A stretch of DNA of 64,000 bases. Source: Mesorhizobium amorphae CCNWGS0123 (GTDB taxonomy: Bacteria > Pseudomonadota > Alphaproteobacteria > Rhizobiales > Rhizobiaceae). Shown in pieces: positions 45,402 to 55,547 of this stretch. The notes below the pieces were generated by a model. It had not been told where the DNA came from and searched no databases. It was given only the letters and a program-made list of their open reading frames with translations. How positions within the stretch are numbered: the stretch's first letter is position 1; the number at the start of each line of letters is the position of its first letter. The position numbers and the translations under genes were made by a program. The DNA is taken from positions 248,001 to 312,000 of the forward strand of contig NZ_CP015322.1 of assembly GCF_001686985.1 (NCBI RefSeq), read 5' to 3'.

Positions 45402-45744
45402 TCAGCGTCATCTTTGGCCCGTCTTATGCATTGCGCCCCGATGGCGCGTATCGCCAATGGAGGAAGGTTCCACGAGCGGCTCGGTCGGGTAACTGGCCGG
45501 GTCGACCCCTCGCCTTGGGCGGTTGGGCAATCCGATGGGCCATAACGTGAGTGAAGTCTGAGCAGCTCTCGAAAGTGATAATGTGGATGCCGACCCATCT
45601 GAATTTCGGGGAAGGCTGCGTGAACGGGGAAGCAATCGACATGCGCACCGCGTTCGATCCGCAGGGGTAATGGGCACGGCACCTCGGAAGGGTGATCGGG
45701 TAACGGGGAGACCCGCTCGGCATGAGGGTAGCGGCCTCAATGCA
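45402..45744 (+). other. probable 5' RNA part of a broken group II intron
   Basis: No protein is recognised here, but the stretch directly precedes the intron reverse-transcriptase remnant and contains runs typical of intron domains I-IV (e.g. GGGTAACGGGGAGACCCGC). The exact 5' splice site could not be placed. Confidence 0.4.
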
Positions 45745-46551
45745 GCCGTTCTGCATCCTCTACGACAAGATCTGCCGTGAGGACATGCTGCGCAATGCCT
45801 ATGCGCTGGCGCCAATGCGGGTTCGCCGAGCCTGGAACGAGGCGGAAGGCGCGGAGAGGTGACTGGAAGGTCTGCGCGACGAACTTGTCTCGAAGACCTA
45901 CCGGCGCTGCCGGTATAACGGTGATGATCCCGAGGCCGGGGGCGGCGAACGTCCGCTCGGCATCCCGACCATTCGGGCCCGGGGTGGTTCAGACCGCCGC
46001 CAATCTGGTGCTGGAACCTATATTCGAGGCAGACTTCGACGATGGTGCCCTATCAGCCCAGAGGCAGTGGGACACGCAATCAAGGTAGTACACCGGCTTG
46101 TCTGCTGGGGCTACACGGACGTGGTAGACGCCGATTTGTCGAGATACTGCGACACCATTCCGCATTCGGACCTCAATCGGTGGCCCGGCGCATGTCGACC
46201 GGCACGTGCTGTGACTGATCAAGCTGTGGCTGAGAGCGCCTATAGAAGAGCGGGGCGGTGAAGGGAAACGGCACGTGAGGTGGCAAGAGCAGCACGCGCG
46301 GCACGCCGCAAGGTGGCATCGCAAACCCGCTGCTCTCGGTCATCTACATGAACCCGGTTTCCTGAAACATTGGCGGCTGACCGAACGCGGCGAGGCGTTC
46401 CGTGCGCATGTCATCTCCTATGCCGATGACTTCGTCATCCTCATCCGCGGACATGCGGACGAGGCGCTGTCGCGGACACGTTCGGTGGATGACAAAACTA
46501 GGGCTGAGGCTGAACGAGGCAAAGACCTCGCTGAAGGATGCCGAGGCCGAA
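45745..46551 (+). pseudogene. group II intron reverse transcriptase/maturase, fragmented
   Basis: Pieces in several frames follow the order of the family: LYDKICREDMLRNAYALA, ERPLGIPTIR, LVLEPIFEADFDD, HRLVCWGYTDVVDADLSRYCDTIPHSDL, SVIYMN, FLKHWRLTERGEAFRAHVISYADDFVIL with the YADD active site, and LGLRLNEAKTSLKDA. Several frameshifts and deletions break it; it ends against an IS1634 piece. Confidence 0.8.
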
Positions 46552-46727
46552 AAGGACAAGGCCGATCACCAGGCGATTGTGGAAGGACCGCAAAAGCAGC
46601 TGAAGAAAGGCGACAAGGCGCTGATCGGCAACAAGGCCCATCGACGCTATTTGAAGTCTGTCGCGAGGGACGCCTTCGAGATCGATCTCGCCAAGCTGGC
46701 CCAAGAGGCTCGCTATGCCGCGGCAGG
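46545..46727 (+). pseudogene. IS1634 transposase, internal fragment
   Basis: ADHQAIVEGPQKQLKKGDKALIGNKAHRRYLKS and ARDAFEIDLAKLAQEARY match the middle of IS1634 transposases, after the second catalytic Asp. Opposite direction to the N-terminal fragment at 43600. No start or end present. Confidence 0.65.
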
Positions 46728-47779
46728 TCACGGGTGAGTGCTTCGATCCGACGCCGCATCTCAGCGCTCAGTTGCTCCTGGTTGCCGGCGCGGAACCGCG
46801 CCAGTTCGTCCTCTGCCGCGGCCAATTCCGTCAGCCGTGCATTCCACTCCGCCTCGAGGCCGGCCGCGACCACCGGCTCGCCGGGTCGACCAGCACGAAG
46901 CGGCGGCGGGCGAGGTCGCTGTCATAGCGGGCGCGGGTGATGCGCAGCTGATGGATGATGCTCGCTTTCGGCAATTCGGCCCAATTCGTTCTGGATCGCC
47001 AGGGTCATCTCCACCGCCATCGGCGTCATCAGCTCGAGCAGCAATCGGGCGACCGCGGCATCGACGTCGACGGTCGGCACGCTCCGGCAGGCGGCGCGGC
47101 GGGCGGCGGCCTTATCCACGCAGACATAGCGGGGGCGCGGACGGTGGCCCTGGCGGCTGCCGTAGCGGACATACATCGGGCTACCGCACTGGCTGCACAT
47201 GACCCGGCTCTGCATGGGCCGGGCCCTCGCGCGGCGGGCCGAACGGGCTGGGTCGGTCGAAGCTTTGCGCGTTGCTGTGCGGCTGGTCCCGGATGGCCTG
47301 GAATTCAACCCATGACTGATAGCCCGCGAGCGATCGGGGATCACAACGATCCAATCCTGCGGCGCCAGGGTGCGACGGTCGATCTGGCCATTCGGCGCCA
47401 TCCGGCAGCGGCGACGGCCATAGACGTAAGCGCTGGCATAGGCCGGGTTGGTCAGCACGTTGCGGACCCGGCTGGTCGTGTAATCGCACCAGAGGACCGT
47501 TCCGGCGTTTTCTCCGCCCCAGGCGCGCTGTGGATAGCGTATCCCCGAGGCGTCCGCCGACGCAGTGTGCCGGCAACGCTGCCGGTTGTGGTGAAGGCTC
47601 CGAACACCGCGGCGATGCTGGTCTGGATCCCGGCGTCCGGATCGCGCGCAACAGCGCCCATCAGGCACCAGTCCGACCGGCGAGCGCTGCGTCAGTTCGC
47701 CGCGTCGCGCCTTGTTGAGAATCCCGCCGCGTAGGCGGCTGCGCAGCAGATGCAGCTCGGCCTCGCTCATCGTTCCCTT
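46728..47779 (-). pseudogene. large serine recombinase, C-terminal half (first copy)
   Basis: Reading leftward from 47770: MSEAELHLLRSRLRGGILNKARRGEL, then frame changes through NAGTVLWCDYTTSRVRNVLTNPAYASAYVYGRRR, CSQCGSPMYVRYG (zinc ribbon), ARRAACRSVPTVDVDAAVARLLLELMTPMAVEMTLAIQNEL and the coiled coil LEAEWNARLTELAAAEDELARFRAG. The N-terminal half of the same gene is on the same strand at 50312-50540, separated by the inserted cassette. At least four frameshifts. Confidence 0.82.
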
Positions 47780-47879
47780 CGAACCCGCGACATACTGCCC
47801 AGCAACAGCCGCTTGAAGTCGTTGTCCAATATCCGCATCACCCGCATGCCGGCGAGCGCCTCACGGTCGTGCGTCATCT

Positions 47880-48140
47880 TCTTTACGCCGGCGACGCCAC
47901 TTCGTTGTCGAGCTGCCAGGCGGCGGCCGGCTCCTGCTGCCTGCATGGATGACCGAGACCAACGCGGCGACGCCGCCCGTTCGCCTGCCTGCGAGAGCTG
48001 CGCCAGCTCGTCGACGCGCAGGGCGTATCCTTGTCGCCATCGCTTGAAGCGATTCGCAACGATGGAGACGACGATGCAACAGCATGCCCAAAAGCGGCAA
48101 CTCGATCTTCTCATGTTGGCGGCCGACGATGGCGTGCCCC
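47880..48140 (+). pseudogene. accessory frame of recombinase cassette (DUF5372-like)
   Basis: HFVVELPGGGRLLLPAWMTETNAATPPVRLPA then, shifted, LRQLVDAQGVSLSPSLEAI resembles the small DUF5372-type proteins that precede such recombinases in rhizobia. It lacks a start. Weak but positionally consistent. Confidence 0.4.
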
Positions 48141-48247
48141 GACTATTCAATCCAGTGAGGCGCGCGGAGATCGTGAGCCTGCTCAAAGCTCTCCTGAGCG
48201 ATCGCCGCGCCCCGGTCAGAATACTGGAGGAGACGGACGATGACTAG
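48062..48247 (+). CDS. small cassette protein (61 aa), unknown function
   Basis: METTMQQHAQKRQLDLLMLAADDGVPRLFNPVRRAEIVSLLKALLSD (in parts) ends ...EETDDD, and its stop overlaps the recombinase ATG at 48240 by a few bases, showing coupled translation. Helical, charged, no known motif. Proteins of this size commonly precede large serine recombinases and may act as directionality or targeting factors, which here is only a guess. A second in-frame ATG is at 48074. Confidence 0.5.
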   Translation: METTMQQHAQKRQLDLLMLAADDGVPRLFNPVRRAEIVSLLKALLSDRRAPVRILEETDDD

Positions 48248-50280
48248 AATCACTGCCGATCACCTGGCGCGCAGCGCCTATGTCTATATTCGTCAGTCCA
48301 CCCCGGACCAACTTGCCAACAACTCCGAGAGCCGACGACGCCAGTACGCCCTGAAGACGCACGCCCGTGCCCTCGGCTGGGAGAATGTGGTCGTCATTGA
48401 CGATGATCTCGGCCGCTCCGGCGGCGGGACGGCGCGACCGGGTTTCGAACGCCTTCTGGCGGCGATCGGCAGCGGCGGCGCGGGCGCGGTCTTTGCCCTC
48501 GAGGCCTCGCGCCTGGCCCGCAACGGGCGCGACTGGCATACACTCTTGGAGTTTTGTGCCCTGGTCGGCAGCCTGATCATCGATGAGGACGGGATCTACG
48601 ATTCCCGGCTCGTCAACGATCGCTTGCTGCTCGGCATGAAAGGCACTTTCAGCGAACTTGAGCTGTCGACGCTGCGGCAGCGCTCGCAAGAGGCGTTGCG
48701 CCTGAAAGCGGCGCGCGGCGAACTGCACACGACGGTGGCGATCGGCTACCGGCGGGGCGCTAACGATCGTCTGGAATAAGACCCCGACCGGCGCATCCGC
48801 GAAGCGCTGTCGCTGGTGTTCCACAAATTTCGTGAGATCGGCGGCGTGCGCCAGCTCGTCCTGTGGCTGGCCAGGAGGGGATCGACCTGCCGACCGCTGT
48901 CCATGGTCCTCAGGGTGGACGGTGCGGTGAGGGGTACCGCGCTACCACGCCGTCCATCGGCTGCTGACCAATCCGGTCTATGCTGGTGCCTATGTCTTTG
49001 GCCGCACCGCCACGCGCACGCGCGTCGAAGACGGCCGCAAAGTCGTCACCCACGGTGTCGCGCGCCGGCGTGAGGACTGGGCGGTTGTGATCCGCGATCA
49101 CCATGATGGCTATATCTCCTGGACCGAGTATGATCGCAACCAAACGATGATTGCCAACAATGCGAACATGAAGGGAACGATGGTCGCGGGCGCGGTGCGC
49201 AATGGCAGTGGACTTCTCGTCGGCTTGCTGCGCTGCGGCTGCAAGCTCAAGGTGCTGCACCATTCACGCCGCGATGCGCGCTATGTCTGCGCTACCCATG
49301 TCGACCCGTCGACCGAGAAACGGTGTTCCGTCTTTAGCAACATGCGCATCGATGCCGCAGTGTCGGCGGAAGTGCTGCGGGCAGTTGCGCCGCTGGCACT
49401 CGAGGCGGCGTTGCAATTGATTTCCGATAGCAAGCAGGCCGGCAGCGAACGGCTGCGGCAAAGCGAGCTCGCCCTGGACCAGGCCCGCTATGAGGCGGCG
49501 CATGCTCGCCGGCAATACGACGCCGTTGATCCCGATAACCGCCTGGTCGCCAGCGAGCGCGAACGGCGATGGAATGACTGTCTGGCGGCGGTCGCCCGGC
49601 TCAAGGATCAGGTCCGGAGCTTGCGCCGCGAGCAGCCGTGCGCCGTTGGCGATGACGAACGCATGACACTCATGGCGCTCGCCGATGACCTGCCTGCGCT
49701 GTGGAACCATCCCGCCGCTTCCGTCGAAACGCGAAAGCGGATCTTGCGCACTGTGCTGAAGGAGATCGTCGTGACGGCCGAGAGCGGTCGGCTGCATCTG
49801 GTGCTGCATTGGCAGGGTGGTGGGGATCACTCGCAACTTGAATGCTGAAGAACCGGACCGGTCAAAACCGCTACAAGACCGATGCGGCGACCGAGCAACT
49901 GGTGGGCGAGCTCGCCCGCCTTTTGCCGGACCATAGCATCGCCCCTATTCTCAATCGGCTGGGAATACGCTCGGCCAGAGGGCAGACCTGGACCCAGCTG
50001 CGCGTGCGCAATTTCCGCGGCGCGCATCAAATCCCGGTTTACCGGGAGGGCGAACGTGGAGAGCGCCATGAGCTTGTCCTACGCGAAGCAGCAAGCCGCC
50101 TCGGCGTCAGCAACATGACCGTTATTCGCCTGATCCGGGATGGACTGCTGCCGGCAAGGCAGGTATGCGCCAGTGCCCCCTATGTCATCCGCGAGGATGA
50201 TCTCGCCCAGCCGGCAATTCCGCCAGGCGATCGCGAAAGGTCGCCCAGTATCAGCCAATGCGCGCCAAGAAACCATGTCT
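48240..50280 (+). pseudogene. large serine recombinase (second copy), three lesions
   Basis: From the ATG at 48240: YVYIRQSTPDQLANNSESRRRQYAL holds the catalytic serine, then DDDLGRSGGG, FALEASRLARNGRDWHTLLEFC and LLLGMKGTFSELELSTL. A TAA at 48777 replaces a codon in LE-x-DPDRRIREAL. The recombinase domain goes on in shifted frames (NPVYAGAYVFGR) to LLRCGCKLKVLHHSRRDARYVC (zinc ribbon) and a coiled coil; a one-base deletion near 49847 shifts the last part (KNRTGQNRYKTDAATEQLVGELARLLPDH). Complete in layout, so inactivation is recent. Confidence 0.85.
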
Positions 50281-50311
50281 TTTCGATGAGATCACGAGGT
50301 ACTGCATCATA

Positions 50312-50540
50312 TCACCGTCCTCTTGAGACCGAGCAGAAGCCTATCATTGAATCCCGCCGGGTCGTAGACGGAGTTGCGCGCCAGGCGCGAGACCTCGAGC
50401 CCCAGCACGATACCGACCTTGCCCAGGCCAACGGCGGCGACCATCGCCTGGAATCCGTCGCGCGCTCTCGCCGTTCTCGCTGACCTGGCGCGGCGTCGAT
50501 TGCCTGTTGTAGAGGTAAGCAAGCGGCTCAGATGGTGGGA
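50312..50540 (-). pseudogene. large serine recombinase, N-terminal half (first copy)
   Basis: Minus strand: AYLYNRQSTPRQVSENGES (catalytic serine), a deletion, then DGFQAMVAAVGLGKVGIVLGLEVSRLARNS, a second small deletion, and YDPAGFNDRLLLGLKRT. It breaks exactly at the codons where the other half (46728-47779) resumes with MSEAELHLL. Confidence 0.75.
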
Positions 50541-50970
50541 TGCAACGCGCGGATCACGCATCAACGGCCTCCTGGTCAGACGCAGGACGATCGCCGCGAA
50601 GGCGGCCGGCAGCGAGCCGTGGCGGGGCGCCTCGGCGGCTGGCCATGACGGCTCGCTCGCTCGGCGCTGCGGCGGCGTTGCGGGCGCCGCCGTGCGCCAC
50701 GCCGCGAGCCCGAACGGCAGCCATCCGGAGCCTGGCCTTCGACCGATCAGGAGCGCCGCGCTGCGCAGCTCCTCGTAATCGGTGATGTCGCGCGGCACGC
50801 ATGGCACTCCCATCACAGCTGCAATTTTTTTACCGCGCAGCACCCGCTCGAGGCTGCGCCTATGGACGGTCAGGCCGAAGCCGTGCTCTAGCTCCGCCAG
50901 CAGCTCGCGGGTGCCCCAGTCGGGCCGCTCGCGCTGCCGGCGCTCGATGTGCGCCAGGATCTCCGGGGGC
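50541..50970 (-). pseudogene. accessory genes of the first recombinase cassette
   Basis: Two remnants: a winged-helix type end, EILAHIERRQRERPDWGTRELLAELEHGFGL and VHRRSLERVLRGKK (50820-50970), and DITDYEELRSAALLIGR..AAWRTAAPA (50570-50790). Similar small genes commonly sit before recombinases of this type. Their start is lost at the IS4 remnant. Function unknown. Confidence 0.45.
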
Positions 50971-50984
50971 CGCGACCAAGGCCG

Positions 50985-51929
50985 CGTACCGTTGTCTTCG
51001 ACAATCCGCACGTCACCGAGTACGGCATGCTCGCCGGGCACTTCGCCGCGACCGCGACGCGCCGTGCGGCGAGCGAAGGGCCTATCCTGGTCCTGCAGGA
51101 CACGACCGAGTTCATCTATAGCCGTGCGCGGCCGGACCGGATCGGCTTCACCGGGACGATGAACGGCGGGCGCTACAAGGCGGGGCAGCCCAACGTGGTG
51201 ACCTTGTCCGGCATGCACATGCACTCCAGTCTGGCTGTCACGCTCGCTGGTACGCCCCTCGGTCTGACGGCGGTGAAATCGGGTTGCCATCGCGTTGCCA
51301 TCGGCGGCGATGCCGATGAGGCCGCCTGCCTGCATGTCAAGTTCGCCGTCATCACAACCTTGTCGCCCATCGGCAAGAAGAAGCATTACCGCCCGCGGGT
51401 TCTCACCTATATCCATGCACTCGAACTCGATCCGCCAGCCGGGGGCTCGCCGATTGACTGGAAGCTACTGACCAACCTGCCCGTCGATGATATCGCCGCG
51501 GCGGTCGAGAAGCTCGACTGGTACGCGTTGCGCTGGAAGGCGGAGTGTTCCACAAGGTGATGAAGTCGGGCTGTCGCGCGGAAGAAACCAGATTGCAGAC
51601 CGCGGAGAGGCTGGTGAAGTTTCTCGCCCTTGCCATAGTCGTCGGCTGGCGCATCCTCTTCCTGACCATGTCAGCCCGCGCAAAGCGCGATGCGCCACCG
51701 CAAAGCGTCCTCACGATGGCCGAGATCACTACACTCGACCGCATTGATGCGGCTCGCTCAAGAGCAGCGGCGAACCCTCGGCGACTACCTACTGCAGATC
51801 GCCATGCTCGGGGGCTATCTAGCCCGAAACCACGATCCGCCTGGCAACATGGTCGTGTGGCGTGGATTGAGCCGCCTCCACGACATCGCTGTCGGCATCA
51901 CTATCGGCCAAGATCGACGATGTGGGTAA
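50985..51929 (+). pseudogene. IS4 family transposase, deleted and frameshifted
   Basis: Order of pieces: FAATATRRAASEGPILVLQDTTEF (first catalytic Asp in LQDTTE), GMHMHSSLAVTLAGTPLGLTAVK, then an internal deletion to GKKKHYRPRVLTYIHALELDPPAGGSPIDWKLLTNLPV, VEKLDWYALRWK, after a frameshift EVFHKVMKSGCRAEE (catalytic Glu region), MSARAKRDAPPQSVLTMAEI, and after another LGDYLLQIAMLGGYLARNHDPPGNMVVWRGLSRL. Not active. Confidence 0.8.
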
Positions 51930-52383
51930 TTGAAAGCTTCGTCGTATGCGTACGTTGGTGTCGATGTCACTTATATTTGGAAGTCGGCTTTCCAGTCACT
52001 GAGTAGATTCCAGAGACAAAGCCGAGGTTCTCGCGGTTTCGCTAACATTAACCGCAGGGTCCGCGAATACTCTTGCGGGCGGTGTAGCCCAGAGAAATCC
52101 CCTGGTGCTGATCGTCTCGTTCCACCCCGGGCTAATGCTCGGCTTTCCACGCCCGAAATCATCGCCTTAGCGCAGCGGCACAATGGAGGCCGTGGCGCTG
52201 CACTCGGGTAAAGCGCCGCGCGAATCTCGTGTGTTCAAGCAGTCCACCGGTATCAGCGTGACTCTCCGAGGCGTTGCAGCCGCCGCGCTATACGCGCGAC
52301 GAATTCCTTCTGGGAGAGTTCTTCCAGAGCACCAAATGCCGAGTGGTCGCCGTAGTTTGCTCACGCCTCAGAAAGCCGAACAC
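51930..52383. other. no gene recognised
   Basis: About 450 bases between the IS4 remnant and the oxygenase gene. Frames on both strands are short and unrecognised. Confidence 0.35.
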
Positions 52384-53313
52384 CTACTGCAACTCTCGCG
52401 CGCGTCCGGCGCCATTCCCTTTTTCCCAGACTGATTCGAAGTTGCGCAGCATCATTTCTGCGACGCTGAAGGTATGCTTGCCTTGCCGCGAAGTCAGGCG
52501 AGCATCGATGTCGGGATAGATAAAGAAGGGAAGGGAAATTCGTTCGGCCGGACCATCATGCGCGACTTGGTGCGGCGTACTCTTGAACCGGTCGTCGCTC
52601 AAGGCCTGAAGCATGTCGCCCAGATTAACCACCAGACTGTCGGGTAGACTCGGTACCGGCGTCCAGCACTCGCGGAACCACACCTGCAAAGGGCGCGTAG
52701 GGAGTTCCTCCTGCAGGAGCAGCGTGAAGAAGCCATTGTCCGTATGCTTAGCGGCCGCGCCGCCAGTAGATGGATACCGGATCACGCGTTGCAGTACCGT
52801 CGGTGGGTTGAAATGGCGTTGGAACCAGCCCTTTTCCATATCGAGTAGGTCGGCCAGCGCGCCCCCGAGCAGCGGCACAACCTTCTTGAGCACTGTAGCT
52901 TGCAATGCAAGTAGGCTTCGAGCGAAACCAGGAGCCACGGTGTCATCCGGAAGGCGCGTGATTCCGGCAAATGGACGCCGGTCTCCCTCTTTCTCGATTC
53001 CGAGGTCGAACATTTCCTTTGGATCGGGGCCGGCCTCAGGATGTAGCATTTCACCATGTAACGGAATGTATCCACGAGCGGTAACGGGGTACACGTCTTG
53101 AGAGGCGTGACCGTAGCGTTCCTTCGTAGCCTGCGGCAACGCGAAGAAACGCCGGGAAGCGTCGATCGCTTCTGCGATCTGTTCTTTCGGGATCCCGTGC
53201 TCAAGGTAGAAGAATCCGTACTCCTCGCAGGCCATGCGTAAACGCTGCTGCTCTTCAAGTCGTATTGAATCGGATGCCAGTTTCGCCAGTGATATTTGCG
53301 GTAGTGTGGTCAT
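52384..53313 (-). CDS. 2-oxoglutarate/Fe(II) oxygenase of the isopenicillin N synthase family
   Basis: 309 residues from the ATG at 53313 (AGGAG ten bases upstream). N-terminal DIOX_N domain (LRMACEEYGFFYLEHGIPKEQI) and C-terminal 2OG-Fe(II) domain with the iron ligands His-Asp (AKHTDNGFF), a distal His (STPHQVAHDG) and the 2-oxoglutarate-binding R-x-S (ERISLPFF). Members hydroxylate or desaturate small molecules such as flavonoids, gibberellins or amino acids; the substrate is unknown. Upstream on the same strand is the relic of a methyltransferase gene; at 60140 a complete methyltransferase is followed by the relic of this oxygenase. Confidence 0.9.
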   Translation of the reverse strand: MTTLPQISLAKLASDSIRLEEQQRLRMACEEYGFFYLEHGIPKEQIAEAIDASRRFFALPQATKERYGHASQDVYPVTARGYIPLHGEMLHPEAGPDPKEMFDLGIEKEGDRRPFAGITRLPDDTVAPGFARSLLALQATVLKKVVPLLGGALADLLDMEKGWFQRHFNPPTVLQRVIRYPSTGGAAAKHTDNGFFTLLLQEELPTRPLQVWFRECWTPVPSLPDSLVVNLGDMLQALSDDRFKSTPHQVAHDGPAERISLPFFIYPDIDARLTSRQGKHTFSVAEMMLRNFESVWEKGNGAGRARELQ

Positions 53314-53396
53314 AGTCGCTTCTCCTTTGGTGCTTTGCCCCATGGGGCTCTTGAAACTACAGTCCATATTCTTGATCGCGATGTGTCAGTCGTCGT

Positions 53397-53756
53397 CTAG
53401 GCAGTGTGCTGGCAAAGGCACGGTCGCATTTTGGAGACGGCGCATCTCGTCACCATCAAGGATGTGGCCTCCCCATAGCTCTTAATGCTAAGCTTGATAA
53501 ATTCCGCTCGGGCGCTTGACGCAAGCCAGTTCGAGCAGCCAATCCGGGCGTAGACATGCCCGACGTAAGACACCTCCGCGGACCTTATTGTGATTGGCCC
53601 GGGTGTACCGGGTGTATTTGGAGGGCGGTTGATCACGATCGGCATTGCCTCGGACATGGCGGTAAGCGTGGATTTGTCGGACATTTCTGGCCATCTCCAG
53701 TTACGGCCGTTCCTACTATTTTTGGAGTACGCACTGAGCATAACTTTGCAAGACAA
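53397..53756 (-). pseudogene. methyltransferase relic preceding the oxygenase
   Basis: Translated in the proper frame it reads EMARNVRQIHAYRHVRGNADRD.. then ..LRPDWLLELACVKRPSGIY and, after a shift, KSYGEATSL, which aligns piece by piece with the intact methyltransferase at 60140-60847 (EMAEKARQTGVYRHVRGDVDLN, VRPDGLRELARVTRPNGFV, KSYAETTSF). The N-terminal SAM motif is gone and frameshifts are present. Confidence 0.7.
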
Positions 53757-53939
53757 TTTATGGCTTTCTCAGGTATAATCCTCTATTGCCGACACGTAAC
53801 ACCCCAATATCTACCATAACCTTCACCGATTACAACAATCAGTATCAATACTAATACTAAATTTTTGATACAGCTTTTTGCATCTCTTTAATATTTGTTA
53901 CAAGAGTGTGTTATTGTTATGATTTAGGAAGGATGGCTG

Positions 53940-54480
53940 GTTCATTGATTTCAACACTTGGTGCCAACGCCTGACGTCTGCGATTATGTTGTCAGGGTCT
54001 GCTTTCCACATGAACGACTTTGGCTCTTCGTTGTGTTCCTTGATAAAGCGGTTGATGGCTGCCTGCAGGTCAACGACGGAATGAAAGACACCATTTTTTC
54101 AGCCGTCGCCGTGTGAGCTTTGCGAAGAAGCCCTCGACGGCGTTCAACCAGGAACACGATGTCGGAACGAAGTGGAATGTCCAGCGTGGGTGCCGCGCCA
54201 GCCAGGCCCGGACCTTCGGCTGTTTGTGCGTCGCATAGTTGTCGAGAATGACGTGGACTGCCTTATCCTTCGACAGTTGCACCTCAATCACGTTGAGAAA
54301 GCGGATGAACTCCTGGTGACGGTGACGCCGCATGTTGCGGCCAGTGACGGAGCCGTCGAGTACATTCAGGGCAGCGAAGAGTGTCATGGTCGCAAGCGGG
54401 ATATTGGTGCGGCCGATAGGAGCAGCAGCGACCGGATGTGAGTTTGAAGCGGCGGCCGCAGTGGCACGATGGCCCATGAT
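53940..54480 (-). pseudogene. IS630 transposase C-terminal part
   Basis: TLFAALNVLDGSVTGRNMRRHRHQEFIRFL, KAVHVILDNYATHKQPKVRAWLARHPRWTFHF (second Asp), SCSWLNAVEGFFAKLTRRRLK (Glu), then shifted VFHSVVDLQAAINRFIKEHN. This covers the DDE domain of an IS630 transposase whose start is missing. Confidence 0.8.
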
Positions 54481-54639
54481 TACAAGCGCCATGGCACGCT
54501 TCTACGCGCCAAAGCACAGCGTACGGTCAACGCCCTGTGGAATGCCGTCATCGGAAACGGGCCGGGTCATGCAAACGGGCTCAGACCTTGGATACGGAAC
54601 AACGAGCGGAGATTTACCATCGAATCCTGATCCGAACAT

Positions 54640-54720
54640 CTTGACCCGCAAATCCCCATGTGAGCCAGATCCAGGCGCTCGACCGGACGCAGCCAGGACT
54701 TCCTTTGAAGAAGGGTTGCC
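54640..54720 (+). pseudogene. short IS630 fragment, opposite orientation
   Basis: SQIQALDRTQPGLPLKKG is the motif region around the first catalytic Asp of IS630 transposases of the same subgroup as 53940-54480, but on the plus strand. About 25 codons remain. Confidence 0.55.
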
Positions 54721-54724
54721 GCCT

Positions 54725-55376
54725 TGTGCGCCGGCAAGTTATCCATGATGACGATATCGCCCTGCTTCAGGGTCGGGACGAGGACCTATTCGACATAGGC
54801 GAGGAAGACGGCGCCGTTCATGGCGCCATCATAGACGAACGGCGCGGCCATGCCGGTAAGGCGCAGCGCCCCGGTGAAGGTAGTGGTCTTCCAGTGGCCA
54901 TGAGGCACAGCTCGCCGCGTGGCGCACGGCCCCGCAGCCGAGCCATCTTGGTCGACAGGCCGGTCTCGTCGATGAACACGAGCTTCGCCGGATCGAGATC
55001 GAGCTGTCCGTCGAACCAGGCACGACGGCGCTTCAGGACGCATGAAGCCTTCATCGTCGAGCTGATCGAGGCGCGCAAGGACATCACGCTGGACGAAATG
55101 GTCGAGCGGCTGGCAGTCGAGCCGTCGGTACGCATCAGCCGCAGTGCCTTGAGCGCCTGGCTTGGCAAACGCGGCTGGACGTTCAAAAAAGTCCGCACAT
55201 GCACTGGAGCAGGACCGCCCGGACGTATCGAGGCTTGAACCTCGCCGCCAACCCTGTGGCCGAGGCGTCCGCTCGCCGAGCTTGGCTCGCGCGACCCAAC
55301 GGATCGCACTCGATATTCCGACCCCGAACCGGGCCCCCGCCTGCCGGGCAGACATACCCTCATCGGAAGCCTTCAA
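54725..55376 (-). pseudogene. IS630 transposase with an inverted central segment
   Basis: Minus strand: MKASDEGMSARQAGARFGVGISSAIRWVARAKLGERTPRPQGWRRGSSLDT (55376-55235, in parts) and KRRRAWFDGQLDLDPAKLVFIDETGLSTKMARLRGRAPRG, TFTGALRLTGMAAPFVYDGAMNGAVFLAYVE, DIVIMDNLPAHKA (55030-54710). The missing middle THEAFIVELIEARKDITLDEMVERLAVEPSVRISRSAL.. to EQDRPDV lies between them but on the plus strand (55041-55232). Breakpoints fall at ACG/CGT trinucleotides. A second IS630 subgroup from that at 53940. Confidence 0.82.
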
Positions 55377-55547
55377 AACTCACCACCGAAGATCCTCGCT
55401 CAGTGCTTTTGCCATCATCCACATGGGGTAATCGCGGGAGCGACGTGCCCTGGAGCCGATCATAGCGTTGGAGGGTGGCTGTTCCCCGATAAGATGGAAA
55501 ACGGGCTCACGACTGGATGCCGGGCCCAGCATCAACGGAGAACAGCC

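Larger units (their letters stand above)
47767..50324 (+). mobile_element. serine-recombinase cassette inserted in another recombinase gene
   Basis: Bounded by imperfect direct repeats TCATCGTTCCCTT (47767-47779) and TCACCGTCCTCTT (50312-50324), 10 of 13 identical, which code (minus strand) for the Lys-Gly/Arg-Thr-Met/Val step of the interrupted gene. Inside lie a short unknown frame, a small gene and a large serine recombinase (broken), all on the plus strand. The arrangement looks like a self-moving recombinase element that targeted the GLKGTMSEAEL codons of a related recombinase. Confidence 0.65.

Noticed and set aside
50307..51416. 369-codon minus-strand frame
   Set aside because: A chance join of a recombinase remnant, an accessory-gene remnant and the antisense of IS4, not one gene.
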